A DNA stretch of 64,000 nt. Source: a bacterium. GTDB lineage: Bacteria; Electryoneota; RPQS01. Shown here in pieces: positions 19,401 through 26,545 of this stretch (its first letter is position 1; each line of letters starts with the position of its first letter). The notes under the pieces were generated by a model that was given only the letters and a program-made list of their open reading frames with translations, was not told the origin of the DNA and ran no database searches. Both the position numbers and the translations under genes were made by a program. The stretch is from NCBI GenBank assembly GCA_013360195.1, contig JABWCQ010000008.1, positions 1 through 64,000 on the forward strand. Direction: 5' to 3'.

Positions 19401-22400
19401 GCGCCCAACGGCGGTGAACAGATTCGTCAAACCACGAACACGACTGTGTCGTGGACACGCAGCAATTTGACGGGGGGAGTGCGCGTGGAGTTTACTCCAA
19501 GCTATCCGGGTGCAAACTGGACGACTCTCGCCTCCGGCCTGACCGGAAACAGCTACACGTGGACGGTGACGCAGGAGCCGACAACCACCGCGCGCGTGCG
19601 CGTTGTGTTTGAAAGCGTGCCGGCCTACGCGGATACTTCAAACAGCAACTTCACGATTTTCCGTCCCGAGTTGACGATAGTCTCCCCGGCGGGAGGCGAG
19701 CAGTGGGTGACCGGAACAAGTTATCCGATTCAACTGACTCGCGTAGATCACGGGCAGGGTGTGACGGTCGCGCTTAACCGCAACTATCCCAACGGCAACT
19801 GGGAAACCATCGCGACCAACGTCACCACAAACTCCGTGAACTGGACGGTGTCCGGTGCGGCGGCGTCCAATGCGCGCCTGCGGCTCGTGAGTTCAGTCTA
19901 TCCGACTATCGGTGATACGATGGCTGCGAACTTCTCCATTGTCAATCCCGGCGTGACGTTGATTTCTCCGGACGGCGGTGAAACTTTTGCGGTCGGTCGT
20001 GCCGAGACGATTCGCTTCCAGCGCATTCAGGTTGCCGGCGTGGATGTGCAGCTCAACCGCAGCTATCCGAACGGCAACTGGGAGACTCTCGCGAGCAATG
20101 TGCAGGCCGATTCCTTTGTCTGGACGGCCACGGTGCCGACCTCCGCGACGTGCCGTATTCGCGTGCAGAACACGAGCAACTCGTCACAATCCGATGTCTC
20201 GGCAAACAACTTCTCGATTCAACAGCCGCTGCTGACATTGACGACTCCCGCGCCGGGCGATACGCTCGCGATTGGAGTTTCCAATCCCATTGCCTTCACG
20301 CGCAACGGAGCGGCAAGCGGAAATGTGCGCATTGATGTCAATACAAACTATCCGTCGGGTGCGTGGCAGCAAATCGGATTGACCACGGCCAGCGACTTCC
20401 TCTGGAATCCATCCGGTCCGCCGAACAGCACGACTCGCATTCGAGTTGTCCTCACGGCAATTCCGAGTGTCGGCGACACGCTCGACTTCAACGCGGTCGT
20501 GGATTATGCGTCCCTCGTGCTTACGACACCTTTGACTTCTGACAGTTTCCAAGTGGGAGATATTCTGCCGCTGGCGTGGACGAGAACGCGTGTCGGACCT
20601 GGTGCGAATATCTACATCAACCGCAGTTATCCGGCGGGCGCGTGGGAACTTCTTGCAGGCAATGTGCAGACGGACAGCTATAACTGGACTGTGACGGGTC
20701 CGCGCAGCACGACAACGGTTCTGCGTGTGCTGTCGTCGCGCAATGCCGCACTCGGAGATTCGACTCCGGTGCAGGCGATACTTGTGCCGTCCTTGACATT
20801 GACGTCGCCCAACAGCGGTGTCTTCGGTCTGGGAAACACCGAGACCGTGACCTTTACCAAGACGGACTTCACGTCGCCGGTCGCATTGGACATCAACTTC
20901 ACCTATCCGAACGGTGCGTGGCAGACGGTGGCCTCCGGAATCACCGGCACAAGTTATAACTGGCTGGTGAGCGGCAATGAATCCGGTGTGGCGCGGCTGC
21001 GCGTTCGCTCCGAAGAGTTCGGAGTGCTCGACCTGTCGGACAACAATCTCACGCTGGTCACGCCGAGTATCAACGTTTCGTCGCTCAATACCGCAGCGCT
21101 GTTCTCCGTCGGCGAGCAGGCGCAAATCGTGTGGACGAAGAACGGTGTGCCCGGTGGAGTGGACGTCGCGCTCAACCGCGATTATCCCGGCGGGGTATGG
21201 GAATCGCTGGCGACCAATGTCACGCAGAACACGCATACCTTCACCATTACAAATCCGGGATTCGCTCACGGACGAGTGCGGGTTTCGATGAACGGACGGA
21301 GTGAAATTTTCGATGTGAACGACGCCGACTTCGGAACGTTCCTGCCCGCGCTTCAGCTTACGACGCCTAATGGTGGTGATACTCTCATTCTGGGCCGGTC
21401 GCATACGATTCGCTGGAACCGCAACGGCGCCTCAGGAGCGGTGCGCGTGCAGCTTAACCGCGATTGGCCGAACGGTTCATGGGAAAATCTCGTTGTGCAA
21501 ACGCAAGCCGATACACTGGTATGGAATATCTCCGGCTCGAGCACGACGAGTGCGCGGGTGCGTGTGCAGATGGTGTTCGACAATAATGTCTACGACATCA
21601 GCGACGAGAGTTTCGCCATTCTGCCCGAATCCGTCGTGCTGCTGAATCCCGAATCAGGCGATTCGATTGCTATCGGCGACACGGTGACCTTCTCGTGGCG
21701 GAGAATCGGCATTCAGCCCGGTGTCACGGTGTATGTGAAACGGAACTATCCGTCCGGTCAGTGGTCGGTGCTGGCCAATGCCGTGCAAGCGGATTCCTTT
21801 GTGTGGGTGGCTTCGGGTGACCCCGCGCCGAATGCGCATTTCAGAATTCTCTCGTCGTGGAACTCGTCGCTGGGGGATACCGCCGGAGCCTGCCCATTGG
21901 GCACGCCGGTGCTGACGATTACGCAGCCGTCTGCAAGCGATACGATGATTGCCGGAGCAACCGAAACGATTTCCTGGACTCGCAGTTTTGCACCGGGACC
22001 GGTGAACGTTGAATTGTCACGTAACGGTATCACCGGACCGTGGACGCAAATCGGTCAGACGAACGAATCGAGTTTCAACTGGCTGGTCACTGCTCCGGCG
22101 ACGACGGCGGCGCGCTTCCGTGTCTCGCTCGCCAACAAGCCGTGGGTGCAGGGAGCGGTCGGGTTCAACAGTTTGATTGTAATACCGCAGCTTGAGCTGG
22201 TTTCGCCTGAGGCGGGTGATACACTGGCGGTTGGCCGCGATGTGATTGTGGCTTGGGAACGCACGTATGTGAGCGACCCCGTTGACGTGCTGATTGACCG
22301 CGGCAATCCGACGAGTGAAGTGGAAATACTGCGCGAGGAGGTTGCAGGCGATTCGATTCACTGGACAGTGACGCCGCCGCTGACTCCCAATTCCAGATTT

Positions 22401-22739
22401 ATTCTCCGCACCTCCTCGGGCGTGTTCGTGGAAACGAACGGCGACACGAGTTATGTCGTGGCCGAACCTGTGTTGACGGTGCAGCAGCCGAACGGCGGAG
22501 AATCGTGGATTGTCGGACAGAACGTGACCATCAGTTGGACGCGCGCGGCGGTCAGCGATCCGGTGCGGGTCGAGCTGAATCGCAATTATCCGTCCGGCGG
22601 CTGGGAAACGCTGGCGAACAATGTCGCAGGCAACAGCTATGTCTGGACAGTGAACGGCGGAGGAACCACGACTGCGAGAGTGCGCGTCACTTCTACGGTA
22701 GACGGAGGATTGACGGATTTGTCGAATGCACCATCCTGA
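13416..22739 (+). CDS. Giant sortilin/BNR-type surface protein with tandem beta-domain array (first part of a broken frame)
   Basis: 3107 residues from the ATG at 13416, chosen because it starts just before the only export signal (AAGWLSIFLFAGSMWAQ); no strong ribosome site is visible. Residues ~100-765 form a VPS10/sortilin-like BNR propeller with many copies of the phrase KSTNGGTSW/KTTNGGTSW and Asp-box-like strands (DPTDPNIIYIGTG). From about residue 768 follow 25 tandem ~94-residue domains opening like LTVTAPNGGESW, with LNRNYPxGxWE in the middle and ARxRV near the end. They resemble the Kre9/KNH-like Ser/Thr-rich domains common in FCB surface proteins. The frame stops at TGA 22737, inside a domain; the array continues in the next frame (22738 onwards). 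Original product over 4100 residues. Probably a T9SS-exported adhesin or hydrolase. Confidence 0.85.
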   Translation: MTSERYCKKNHFFKHFAAGWLSIFLFAGSMWAQNSALQPADQQVDAFLRFQQADSAYRTVFNPDSSPGKGMGWKPYNRFAWFYGQRLTPGLNVDPVVLRMEAWQQKQASRERNRSLDENWMNIGPSNYSGRILDIAWHPTNTNIIYVGSASGGLWKTTNGGTSWTPLTDDLASLAIGSVALDPTDPNIIYIGTGEGSFNVDAVFGAGVFKSTDGGATWNTTGLSWTQSQNRAVNKIVIDPTNTQIIYAACNSSVGGIYKSTNGGTTWTLYHTGDVKDLEMHPDSSNVLYCANGYPWGGASNGIYKSTNGGLTWTQLTSGLPSGTNFGRLEIDISESSPTTVYAGISQTISNGAGLYGIYRTTNGGATWTLQATSPNMYAGQGWYNLVVKVHPTNPNEVWSNGLDAYRSTDGGVNWTRMTLWTASEGNSQYAHADHHAMAYMPGTPSTIILGTDGGLFKSTNSGVAWSGLNSGLITYQYYAICNDNLQPNVAYGGTQDNGTNKYNNSNTHTRVLGGDGGYCNVDFTNSNNVYATTQRGNHYKSTNGGTSFSSIQNGITGAGAWVTPRVMDPSNPSILYTGTNIVYKSTNAGASWTAISTALDASYISHLAVAPSDPQTIYVCYEGYDGKVFKTNNGGTNWTNIESGIPERYPTHLAVDPLNRDIVYCTVSGYGSGHVYKSTNGGTSWSNSSSGLPDIPVNCLVIDQSNGQKLYVGTDLGVYYSSDGGASWSDFSTGLPNVVVDFLALHPSSGKLRAGTHGRGMWETETVAPALTVLTPNGGESWSAGFSNTITWGTGGLGGNVAIEVNRTYPNGSWDTIIASTANDGSHSWLVTGPATTTARIRVRHLTQAEMTDESNGNFTIAFPSITVLAPNGGENWTVGTQQTIRWTKTGNISNVQVRIKRDYPNGVWEYLTLTSDTFYTWTVSAPTETNCRILIYQDSNPSVGDTSNADFTISGPWLTVTQPNGSEILTPGQSYTIRWNKYNFSGNCRVEINKTYPSASWTTLAASVGPDSLVWNVDHVGSTTARIRVTSLDYPAASDTSNANFAIQSPFLQVTSPNTAVTWLTGTSQNITWSHSNISGPFNILVNRAYPTGEWELLAVNVTGTSWSWVVSGPTSTTARVRLQPVNLPNYYDESNTNFTIGDGSPGITVTAPNGGESWQVGSNQTITWSRNLADGAVTVALNRNYPTGAWENITTTNTGNSQGWTVTGPVTSAARIRVTLNSNGAITDVSNANFTIVQPSLTLSVPNGGESYNVGATVPITFTRTNVTGNVTVQLMRNYPGGTWETLSSTVSTSSLNWTATTPGTTTARIRVYWNSDNTVGDTSAANFTIVQPSLTLLQPNGGEAWNLGTTQTIRWSRQNAAGNVRVMLNRDYPTGSWEQLAASVSTDSVQWTVAGAVTNAARVRIYVINDASLADTSAANFTINNPGLVLSAPNGGESLLLGAPNTVRWTRNNAPGSVTVQFMRNYPGGTWEQLANNVGVDTFSWTPSGAANSATRVRIFLTTQTTVGDTSNANFALVTPAITVTAPNGGEQWPIGSTQVVRFSRLFASGNATVQLNRNNGSGAWETLTTNCTADTFAWTVSGTASTTSLIRVRLTSDTTVTDNSNAVFSIVQPSFTVTSPNGGEQITIGGTHTIRFTRNFASGAATIKVNRSYPGGAWETLTTNCTADTFVWNVTGAASTTARVRVEHTSGSATADESNANFSLIQRTLALTSHNNGTYFVGTVSPITLSRTNADGNVTIELNRNYPNGNWETIASNVTTNSYNWTVSTPVSGNARLRAVHQSYPWVGDSSDANFAIENASLSLLAPTSGALWAISSQQNIAWTKSGTTSPVRVEFMRNYPGGTWETLSASETDTLHTWTVTGPASTTARIRVVATANGALADTSDAVQIAQPTLTITSPADNSVLLAGFTQTFRFARYLASGNATLQLNRSYPGGSWETLGSTSADSLVWTITGPATSSARFRVYLDNQSTIGDTTGNENIVIPSLTLTAPNGGEQIRQTTNTTVSWTRSNLTGGVRVEFTPSYPGANWTTLASGLTGNSYTWTVTQEPTTTARVRVVFESVPAYADTSNSNFTIFRPELTIVSPAGGEQWVTGTSYPIQLTRVDHGQGVTVALNRNYPNGNWETIATNVTTNSVNWTVSGAAASNARLRLVSSVYPTIGDTMAANFSIVNPGVTLISPDGGETFAVGRAETIRFQRIQVAGVDVQLNRSYPNGNWETLASNVQADSFVWTATVPTSATCRIRVQNTSNSSQSDVSANNFSIQQPLLTLTTPAPGDTLAIGVSNPIAFTRNGAASGNVRIDVNTNYPSGAWQQIGLTTASDFLWNPSGPPNSTTRIRVVLTAIPSVGDTLDFNAVVDYASLVLTTPLTSDSFQVGDILPLAWTRTRVGPGANIYINRSYPAGAWELLAGNVQTDSYNWTVTGPRSTTTVLRVLSSRNAALGDSTPVQAILVPSLTLTSPNSGVFGLGNTETVTFTKTDFTSPVALDINFTYPNGAWQTVASGITGTSYNWLVSGNESGVARLRVRSEEFGVLDLSDNNLTLVTPSINVSSLNTAALFSVGEQAQIVWTKNGVPGGVDVALNRDYPGGVWESLATNVTQNTHTFTITNPGFAHGRVRVSMNGRSEIFDVNDADFGTFLPALQLTTPNGGDTLILGRSHTIRWNRNGASGAVRVQLNRDWPNGSWENLVVQTQADTLVWNISGSSTTSARVRVQMVFDNNVYDISDESFAILPESVVLLNPESGDSIAIGDTVTFSWRRIGIQPGVTVYVKRNYPSGQWSVLANAVQADSFVWVASGDPAPNAHFRILSSWNSSLGDTAGACPLGTPVLTITQPSASDTMIAGATETISWTRSFAPGPVNVELSRNGITGPWTQIGQTNESSFNWLVTAPATTAARFRVSLANKPWVQGAVGFNSLIVIPQLELVSPEAGDTLAVGRDVIVAWERTYVSDPVDVLIDRGNPTSEVEILREEVAGDSIHWTVTPPLTPNSRFILRTSSGVFVETNGDTSYVVAEPVLTVQQPNGGESWIVGQNVTISWTRAAVSDPVRVELNRNYPSGGWETLANNVAGNSYVWTVNGGGTTTARVRVTSTVDGGLTDLSNAPS

Positions 22740-25350
22740 GTTAATCGCTTCGAATATCAGCGCGGGCAGCTTCAACTGGACGCCAAGCGGCGCGGCAAGC
22801 GCGCAGGCCAGGCTGAAGGTGCAGAGCAATTCGCTGCCGCAGGTGTTCGCCGAATCCAATTCATTCGTGCTGGCTCAGCCTATGCTGACGGTGAACTACC
22901 CGCAAAGCGGAGAGGCGCTGACCATTGACCATGACTACGTGATTCGCTGGAGCCGCAACGACCATCCGGGTGCCGTGCAGATTGAGCTCGACCGCAGCTA
23001 TCCGTCGGGATGGGAAATTCTCGCGAGCAATGTGAACGCCGATTCATTCGTGTGGACCGCGAGCGCTCCGGCCACAAACTCCGCGCGTGTTCGTGTGGTG
23101 TCCGCCGTAAACGGAAGCTGGTCGGACATCGGAGACGCGAACTTCACGTTGATTCATGCCGGAGTGGACATAACGTCACCGAATGAGAACAGCGAGTGGC
23201 TGATTGGTTCGCCGGTTTCCATCGCATGGCAACGAACGGGCTGGAGCGGTGCGGTGTCGGTGAGCCTGAATCGAGTCGGCGGAAGTTCAACGGTTATCTC
23301 GTCATCGAGCTCCGCCGACAATCTTGACTGGACTGTAAGCGGAGAAGAGGCGAATTCCTCGTGGCTGGTGGTGCGCTCGGTTGCCAATCCAAACGTGGCG
23401 GACAGCATTGCTGTGCCTGGACCGCATCTTCCGGAACTCGAAGTGCTGTCTCCCGAGGAGAACGCGCGCTGGATTCTCAGTCAGCCTCAGACCGTGAGAT
23501 TCACGAGAAATCATGTTGGCGGAGAAGTCGCAGTCTACTTGCAGGGAAGCAACGGGCTGAATCTGGTCGGCATGACGACAAGCGACAGTCTGGTGTTTGT
23601 GCCGGGCGGAAATGAATATCCAACGGCGCAGGTTCACGTGCAGTCGGTCGAGCGCACTGATGTGGCGGACACGAGCGGCGGTTTCAGATTGGTGCAGCCG
23701 CGGATTCTATTCAGCGACGTTGTGGAAACGGAATTGCGCGCGGGCGGCGGTCCGACGACTTTCTCGTGGGAAGCCCACGAAATTATCGGACCAATGGCAC
23801 TCGAACTGTCACGCAACGGACTGGACGGGCCATGGGAAGTGCTCTATCAAGGCATTGAAACGAACTTTCAATGGTGGCCGACCGTGCCGGAGAGTGACAA
23901 TGTGCGGATTTGCGTGCGCAGCTTACTTGAAGGTCAATTCAGCGACACACTTGATCAGGTGCTGAGCATCTATCAACCGACGCTGAGTGTCGAACGGATT
24001 CCGGCGGATGACGTGCTGTATGTCGGACAGACGGTGCAGCTAAGTATTACGGGTGAACACATACTTCAACCGGTGATTGTGGCGCTGAACCGCAACGGTG
24101 AACTCGAGCCTCTTGGCGAAACGAGTGTGCCGTCGGATTATGTCTTCATTCTGTCCTCGCAGCCGGAGGAGAATTCGTCCTTCGTCGTGTATGTGCCAGG
24201 TGACGAGGAATTAAACGTGAGCACGACTCCGTTCGCGCTGCGGCTGCCGACCATAGAGTGGGTGACTCCGCCGCCCTCAGAAGTGCATGCGGGTGATTTG
24301 GTGCCGCTCGCGTGGAACTTTGAAGGCATTCAAAATGCGCTCGAACTGGTGCGGATTGATCAAAACGGTGAAAGCACGTTAGCGCAGAATCTCCTTGAAG
24401 AAACATGGCTGTGGAATGTCGAAGCGATGCGCGGCGAAGCGAGACTCATTTTGCGAGTCATGGATTCGCCGGAGTTTGCCGACACGACCGAGCCGTTTAT
24501 GCAGTATGTTCCTGAACTGACGTGGCTGTTGCCGAGCGAAACGGGAACGGACAGCGCGGGGCAGACACTTGACCTTGCGTGGAGCGCAGTGGACGGAGCG
24601 TCGCCGGTGAATCTGCTGATTTCGTATGACGGCGGAGCTTGGCAAACAGCAGTGACGGGGCTTGCCGATACAACATATTCCTACGCGCTGCCGTATCTGC
24701 AAGCGGAGACGATGCAGTTCCGGGTTGTATCGGTCGAGCATTCCGCTGTCATGGCCGAGTCCCCGCTGCGCACGTTTGTGCCGCGAAGCTTGACGATTGA
24801 CACCGGCCCGGACAATGTCTGGTACGTCGGTGAACAGAGATGGATTCGGTTTACGCGGCAGAACGCGGACGGCGAGGCCGAGATTGAAGTGAACTACGGC
24901 GACCGCGCGGAAGAGAACTGGCAGGACGTCGCGGTGACGGTGCTGGATTCGTTCCTGTGGACGGTTGAAGGTCCTGAGACGGAGTTCGCGGCTCTGCGCG
25001 TGCGTTTAGCCGGCGAGCCGATGCTCCATGACACGACGGATTCGCCGATTACGATACGTGTGCCGCAAGTGACTGTGATTGAGCCGAACGGCGGCGAAAG
25101 TTGGGACACCGGTCAGACGATTCGTGTGCGGTGGACAAGTGACGGCGTAAGCGGAAACGTGCATATCGGAGTGTGGCGCGGCGCGCCGGTGAATTCGTTT
25201 GATACGTTATTTGTCGCGACGGAAAACGACGGCGACGAAGAGTGGTTGATCACTGGTCCTGCGAGCGACAGTTGTTACATTGTGATTGCTTCCGCGGCGG
25301 ACACGTCTGTCCATGATATTTCGGACGCGCCATTCAGAATCACAGGCGGA
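15720..25350 (+). repeat. Tandem array of ~35 protein-level repeats (~280 bp each)
   Basis: By hand count there are 25 complete repeats up to 22.73 kb, one headless repeat at the junction and nine more up to about 25.35 kb. Early copies (15.7-18.5 kb) are most alike, while those after about 21.6 kb lose the PNGGE opening (for example NPESGDSIAIG, QPSASDTMIAG). The final copy (from 25.06 kb) is again close to consensus: EPNGGESWDTG. This is a protein domain repeat, not a CRISPR or satellite. Confidence 0.85.
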
Positions 25351-25647
25351 ACAAATGTGAATCCGCGGGATATCGGAGTTCCGACGGAGTTGGCGATGGG
25401 CTTGCCCTATCCGAATCCGTTCAACGCGATGCTGACGGTGCCGTTTGAACTGCCGCAGATGGCGCATGTGAAGATAACGGTGTTTGACGTTCTGGGACGC
25501 GCGATTGCGGAGTTGTTGAATGAACAGCGGCCCGCAGGATTCCTGCGCGTCGGATGGGATGCGTCGCGTGCGCCGAGCGGAACATACTTTGTCAGAATGG
25601 AAGCGCCGGACTTTGTGGAAGTAAAGCGCGTCATGCTAATCAAGTAG
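22726..25647 (+). CDS. C-terminal part of the giant surface protein, with T9SS sorting domain
   Basis: Up to 973 residues in the +1 frame relative to the upstream part. Homology to the repeat array begins at 22738 (ELIASNISAGSFNWTPSG), which corresponds to the second half of a repeat. Nine further repeats follow, then a linker and the sorting domain (LPYPNPFNAMLTVPFEL ... DVLGRAIAELL ... KRVMLIK). There is no signal peptide and no convincing ribosome site at the ATG 22726, so it is unlikely to be an independent exported protein. It is best read as the displaced C-terminus of the 13416 gene, separated by a small deletion plus frameshift (natural or an assembly collapse). Confidence 0.8.
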   Translation: MHHPELIASNISAGSFNWTPSGAASAQARLKVQSNSLPQVFAESNSFVLAQPMLTVNYPQSGEALTIDHDYVIRWSRNDHPGAVQIELDRSYPSGWEILASNVNADSFVWTASAPATNSARVRVVSAVNGSWSDIGDANFTLIHAGVDITSPNENSEWLIGSPVSIAWQRTGWSGAVSVSLNRVGGSSTVISSSSSADNLDWTVSGEEANSSWLVVRSVANPNVADSIAVPGPHLPELEVLSPEENARWILSQPQTVRFTRNHVGGEVAVYLQGSNGLNLVGMTTSDSLVFVPGGNEYPTAQVHVQSVERTDVADTSGGFRLVQPRILFSDVVETELRAGGGPTTFSWEAHEIIGPMALELSRNGLDGPWEVLYQGIETNFQWWPTVPESDNVRICVRSLLEGQFSDTLDQVLSIYQPTLSVERIPADDVLYVGQTVQLSITGEHILQPVIVALNRNGELEPLGETSVPSDYVFILSSQPEENSSFVVYVPGDEELNVSTTPFALRLPTIEWVTPPPSEVHAGDLVPLAWNFEGIQNALELVRIDQNGESTLAQNLLEETWLWNVEAMRGEARLILRVMDSPEFADTTEPFMQYVPELTWLLPSETGTDSAGQTLDLAWSAVDGASPVNLLISYDGGAWQTAVTGLADTTYSYALPYLQAETMQFRVVSVEHSAVMAESPLRTFVPRSLTIDTGPDNVWYVGEQRWIRFTRQNADGEAEIEVNYGDRAEENWQDVAVTVLDSFLWTVEGPETEFAALRVRLAGEPMLHDTTDSPITIRVPQVTVIEPNGGESWDTGQTIRVRWTSDGVSGNVHIGVWRGAPVNSFDTLFVATENDGDEEWLITGPASDSCYIVIASAADTSVHDISDAPFRITGGTNVNPRDIGVPTELAMGLPYPNPFNAMLTVPFELPQMAHVKITVFDVLGRAIAELLNEQRPAGFLRVGWDASRAPSGTYFVRMEAPDFVEVKRVMLIK

Positions 25648-25692
25648 GATTGCCCGGACCTGCTTCTTGCCCGGAGCAGGTTCACTTGCCCA

Positions 25693-25720
25693 GGTGCGTC
25701 GGAAGCCCTCCCGGCGCACC
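25693..25720. other. Strong hairpin after the giant gene
   Basis: A 10-bp stem (GGTGCGTCGG 25693-25702 with CCGGCGCACC 25711-25720, one G-U pair) and an 8-base loop, 45 bp after the stop. No T-run follows directly. It is probably an mRNA 3' structure acting together with the terminator at 25736. Confidence 0.55.
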
Positions 25721-25735
25721 GCCCTATATAAGAGG

Positions 25736-25775
25736 AGAGCGGATTCGAGCGATCGGTCCGCTCTTCTTTGTTTCT
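25736..25775 (+). terminator. Rho-independent terminator
   Basis: AGAGCGGA (25736-25743) pairs with TCCGCTCT (25757-25764), followed by TCTTTGTTTCT. It ends the giant-gene transcript. The 380-bp gap 25648-26027 otherwise holds the hairpin at 25693, an AT-rich stretch and the promoter at 25857. Confidence 0.75.
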
Positions 25776-25856
25776 GGCCTCGCAAAATCTGACGATAATA
25801 TAAGCACAAAAGTTTCGTTTGTCAAGTTTTTGTGCTATTTATTGAATATATTGAAT

Positions 25857-25885
25857 TTGTGAACACATGTTCAAAATGGTATGAT
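25857..25885 (+). promoter_or_regulatory. Promoter with palindromic operator in the spacer
   Basis: TTGTGA (25857-25862), 17 bp, TATGAT (25880-25885, with TGG just upstream giving an extended -10). A near-palindrome TGAACACATGTTCA (25860-25873) overlaps the -35 and spacer, a natural place for a repressor. It fits the shape of a Gram-positive-type LexA box (GAAC-N4-GTTC), but no damage-response gene is nearby. Predicted start about 135 bp before the Cys-rich gene. Confidence 0.45.
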
Positions 25886-26027
25886 TGTTCTTGTGGAATT
25901 TGCTTTTGGAGTTGCAAATCCGGCATTTGGTGAAGAGAGGAATAGGGGCATTTTTTTTTGTGCGAAGTGGCCAACAAGGGTTGCTAAATAGGCAACAAAG
26001 TGGTTTCTTACTTTTACGGAGGTGTCC

Positions 26028-26537
26028 ATGAAAACTCTTAAGTTCTTGCTATTGGCGGGATGTGTGCTTGGGTTGGAGTTGGGATCGGCCTTGGGACAGG
26101 AAGCACCGGAAATTTGCACACAATGTATTTGTGTGGCGGATGCAAGTTGCGGCACCGAAAGCGGGTGCTCGAGTGGAGATCAGACAGGGTGTGCCAGCAC
26201 AACATTTACTGCATCTTGCGGCGGAACGTACACTCTTAGATACAGCTATAGTTGCAGCGGAGACGAGTGCGCACGTTGCTACGCTTGCGTGTATTTGAAA
26301 GACGCGGGCGGGAACGTATTAGGGGCTGCACATAGTTCGTGTGCGGCTGGTAACTGCACGGCAAATGGTGACACGCCAACATTGACCGCCGGAAACAGTT
26401 ACACACTTTTTGTTTGTAAGCGCTCCTGCGGGAATAGTTGTGGTAAGTGCCCTGCAGAGTGTATTGCACGGGGATACGCGTTTATCGGCGGCACCTACGA
26501 GACAGTTTGCAGCAGTATTCCATCATGCAATCCGTAG
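26028..26537 (+). CDS. Small secreted Cys-rich protein (copy 2)
   Basis: 169 residues from the ATG at 26028, with GGAGG 5 bases upstream; a GTG two codons earlier overlaps that site and is rejected. The signal peptide is MKTLKFLLLAGCVLGLELGSALG. The mature part holds 20 Cys, opening ICTQCICVADASC and ending CSSIPSCNP, rich in Gly, Ser and Thr. Layout and Cys pairs parallel the gene at 10948, though identity is low. It precedes a beta-helix gene by 8 bp, the same arrangement as copy 1. It is likely an extracellular disulphide-rich protein. I do not recognise a family. Confidence 0.7.
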   Translation: MKTLKFLLLAGCVLGLELGSALGQEAPEICTQCICVADASCGTESGCSSGDQTGCASTTFTASCGGTYTLRYSYSCSGDECARCYACVYLKDAGGNVLGAAHSSCAAGNCTANGDTPTLTAGNSYTLFVCKRSCGNSCGKCPAECIARGYAFIGGTYETVCSSIPSCNP

Positions 26538-26545
26538 AATTTAAT

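Noticed and set aside
15204-21404. Long open frames on the minus strand opposite the giant repeat gene (for example 15204-16646, 18183-19430, 20184-21404)
   Set aside because: They mirror the repeated plus-strand domain, have no family signature, signal or ribosome site, and arise from the codon pattern of the repeats.
15720-22500. Regularly spaced short DNA words such as CCCAACGGCGGCGA that could suggest a CRISPR-like or satellite array
   Set aside because: The period is ~280 bp and the words encode the conserved PNGGE opening of a protein domain; the intervening DNA is coding and also homologous.
25860-25873. LexA/SOS box
   Set aside because: The shape fits, but there is one imperfect site, no SOS gene nearby and no repressor in the window; kept only as an unnamed operator.
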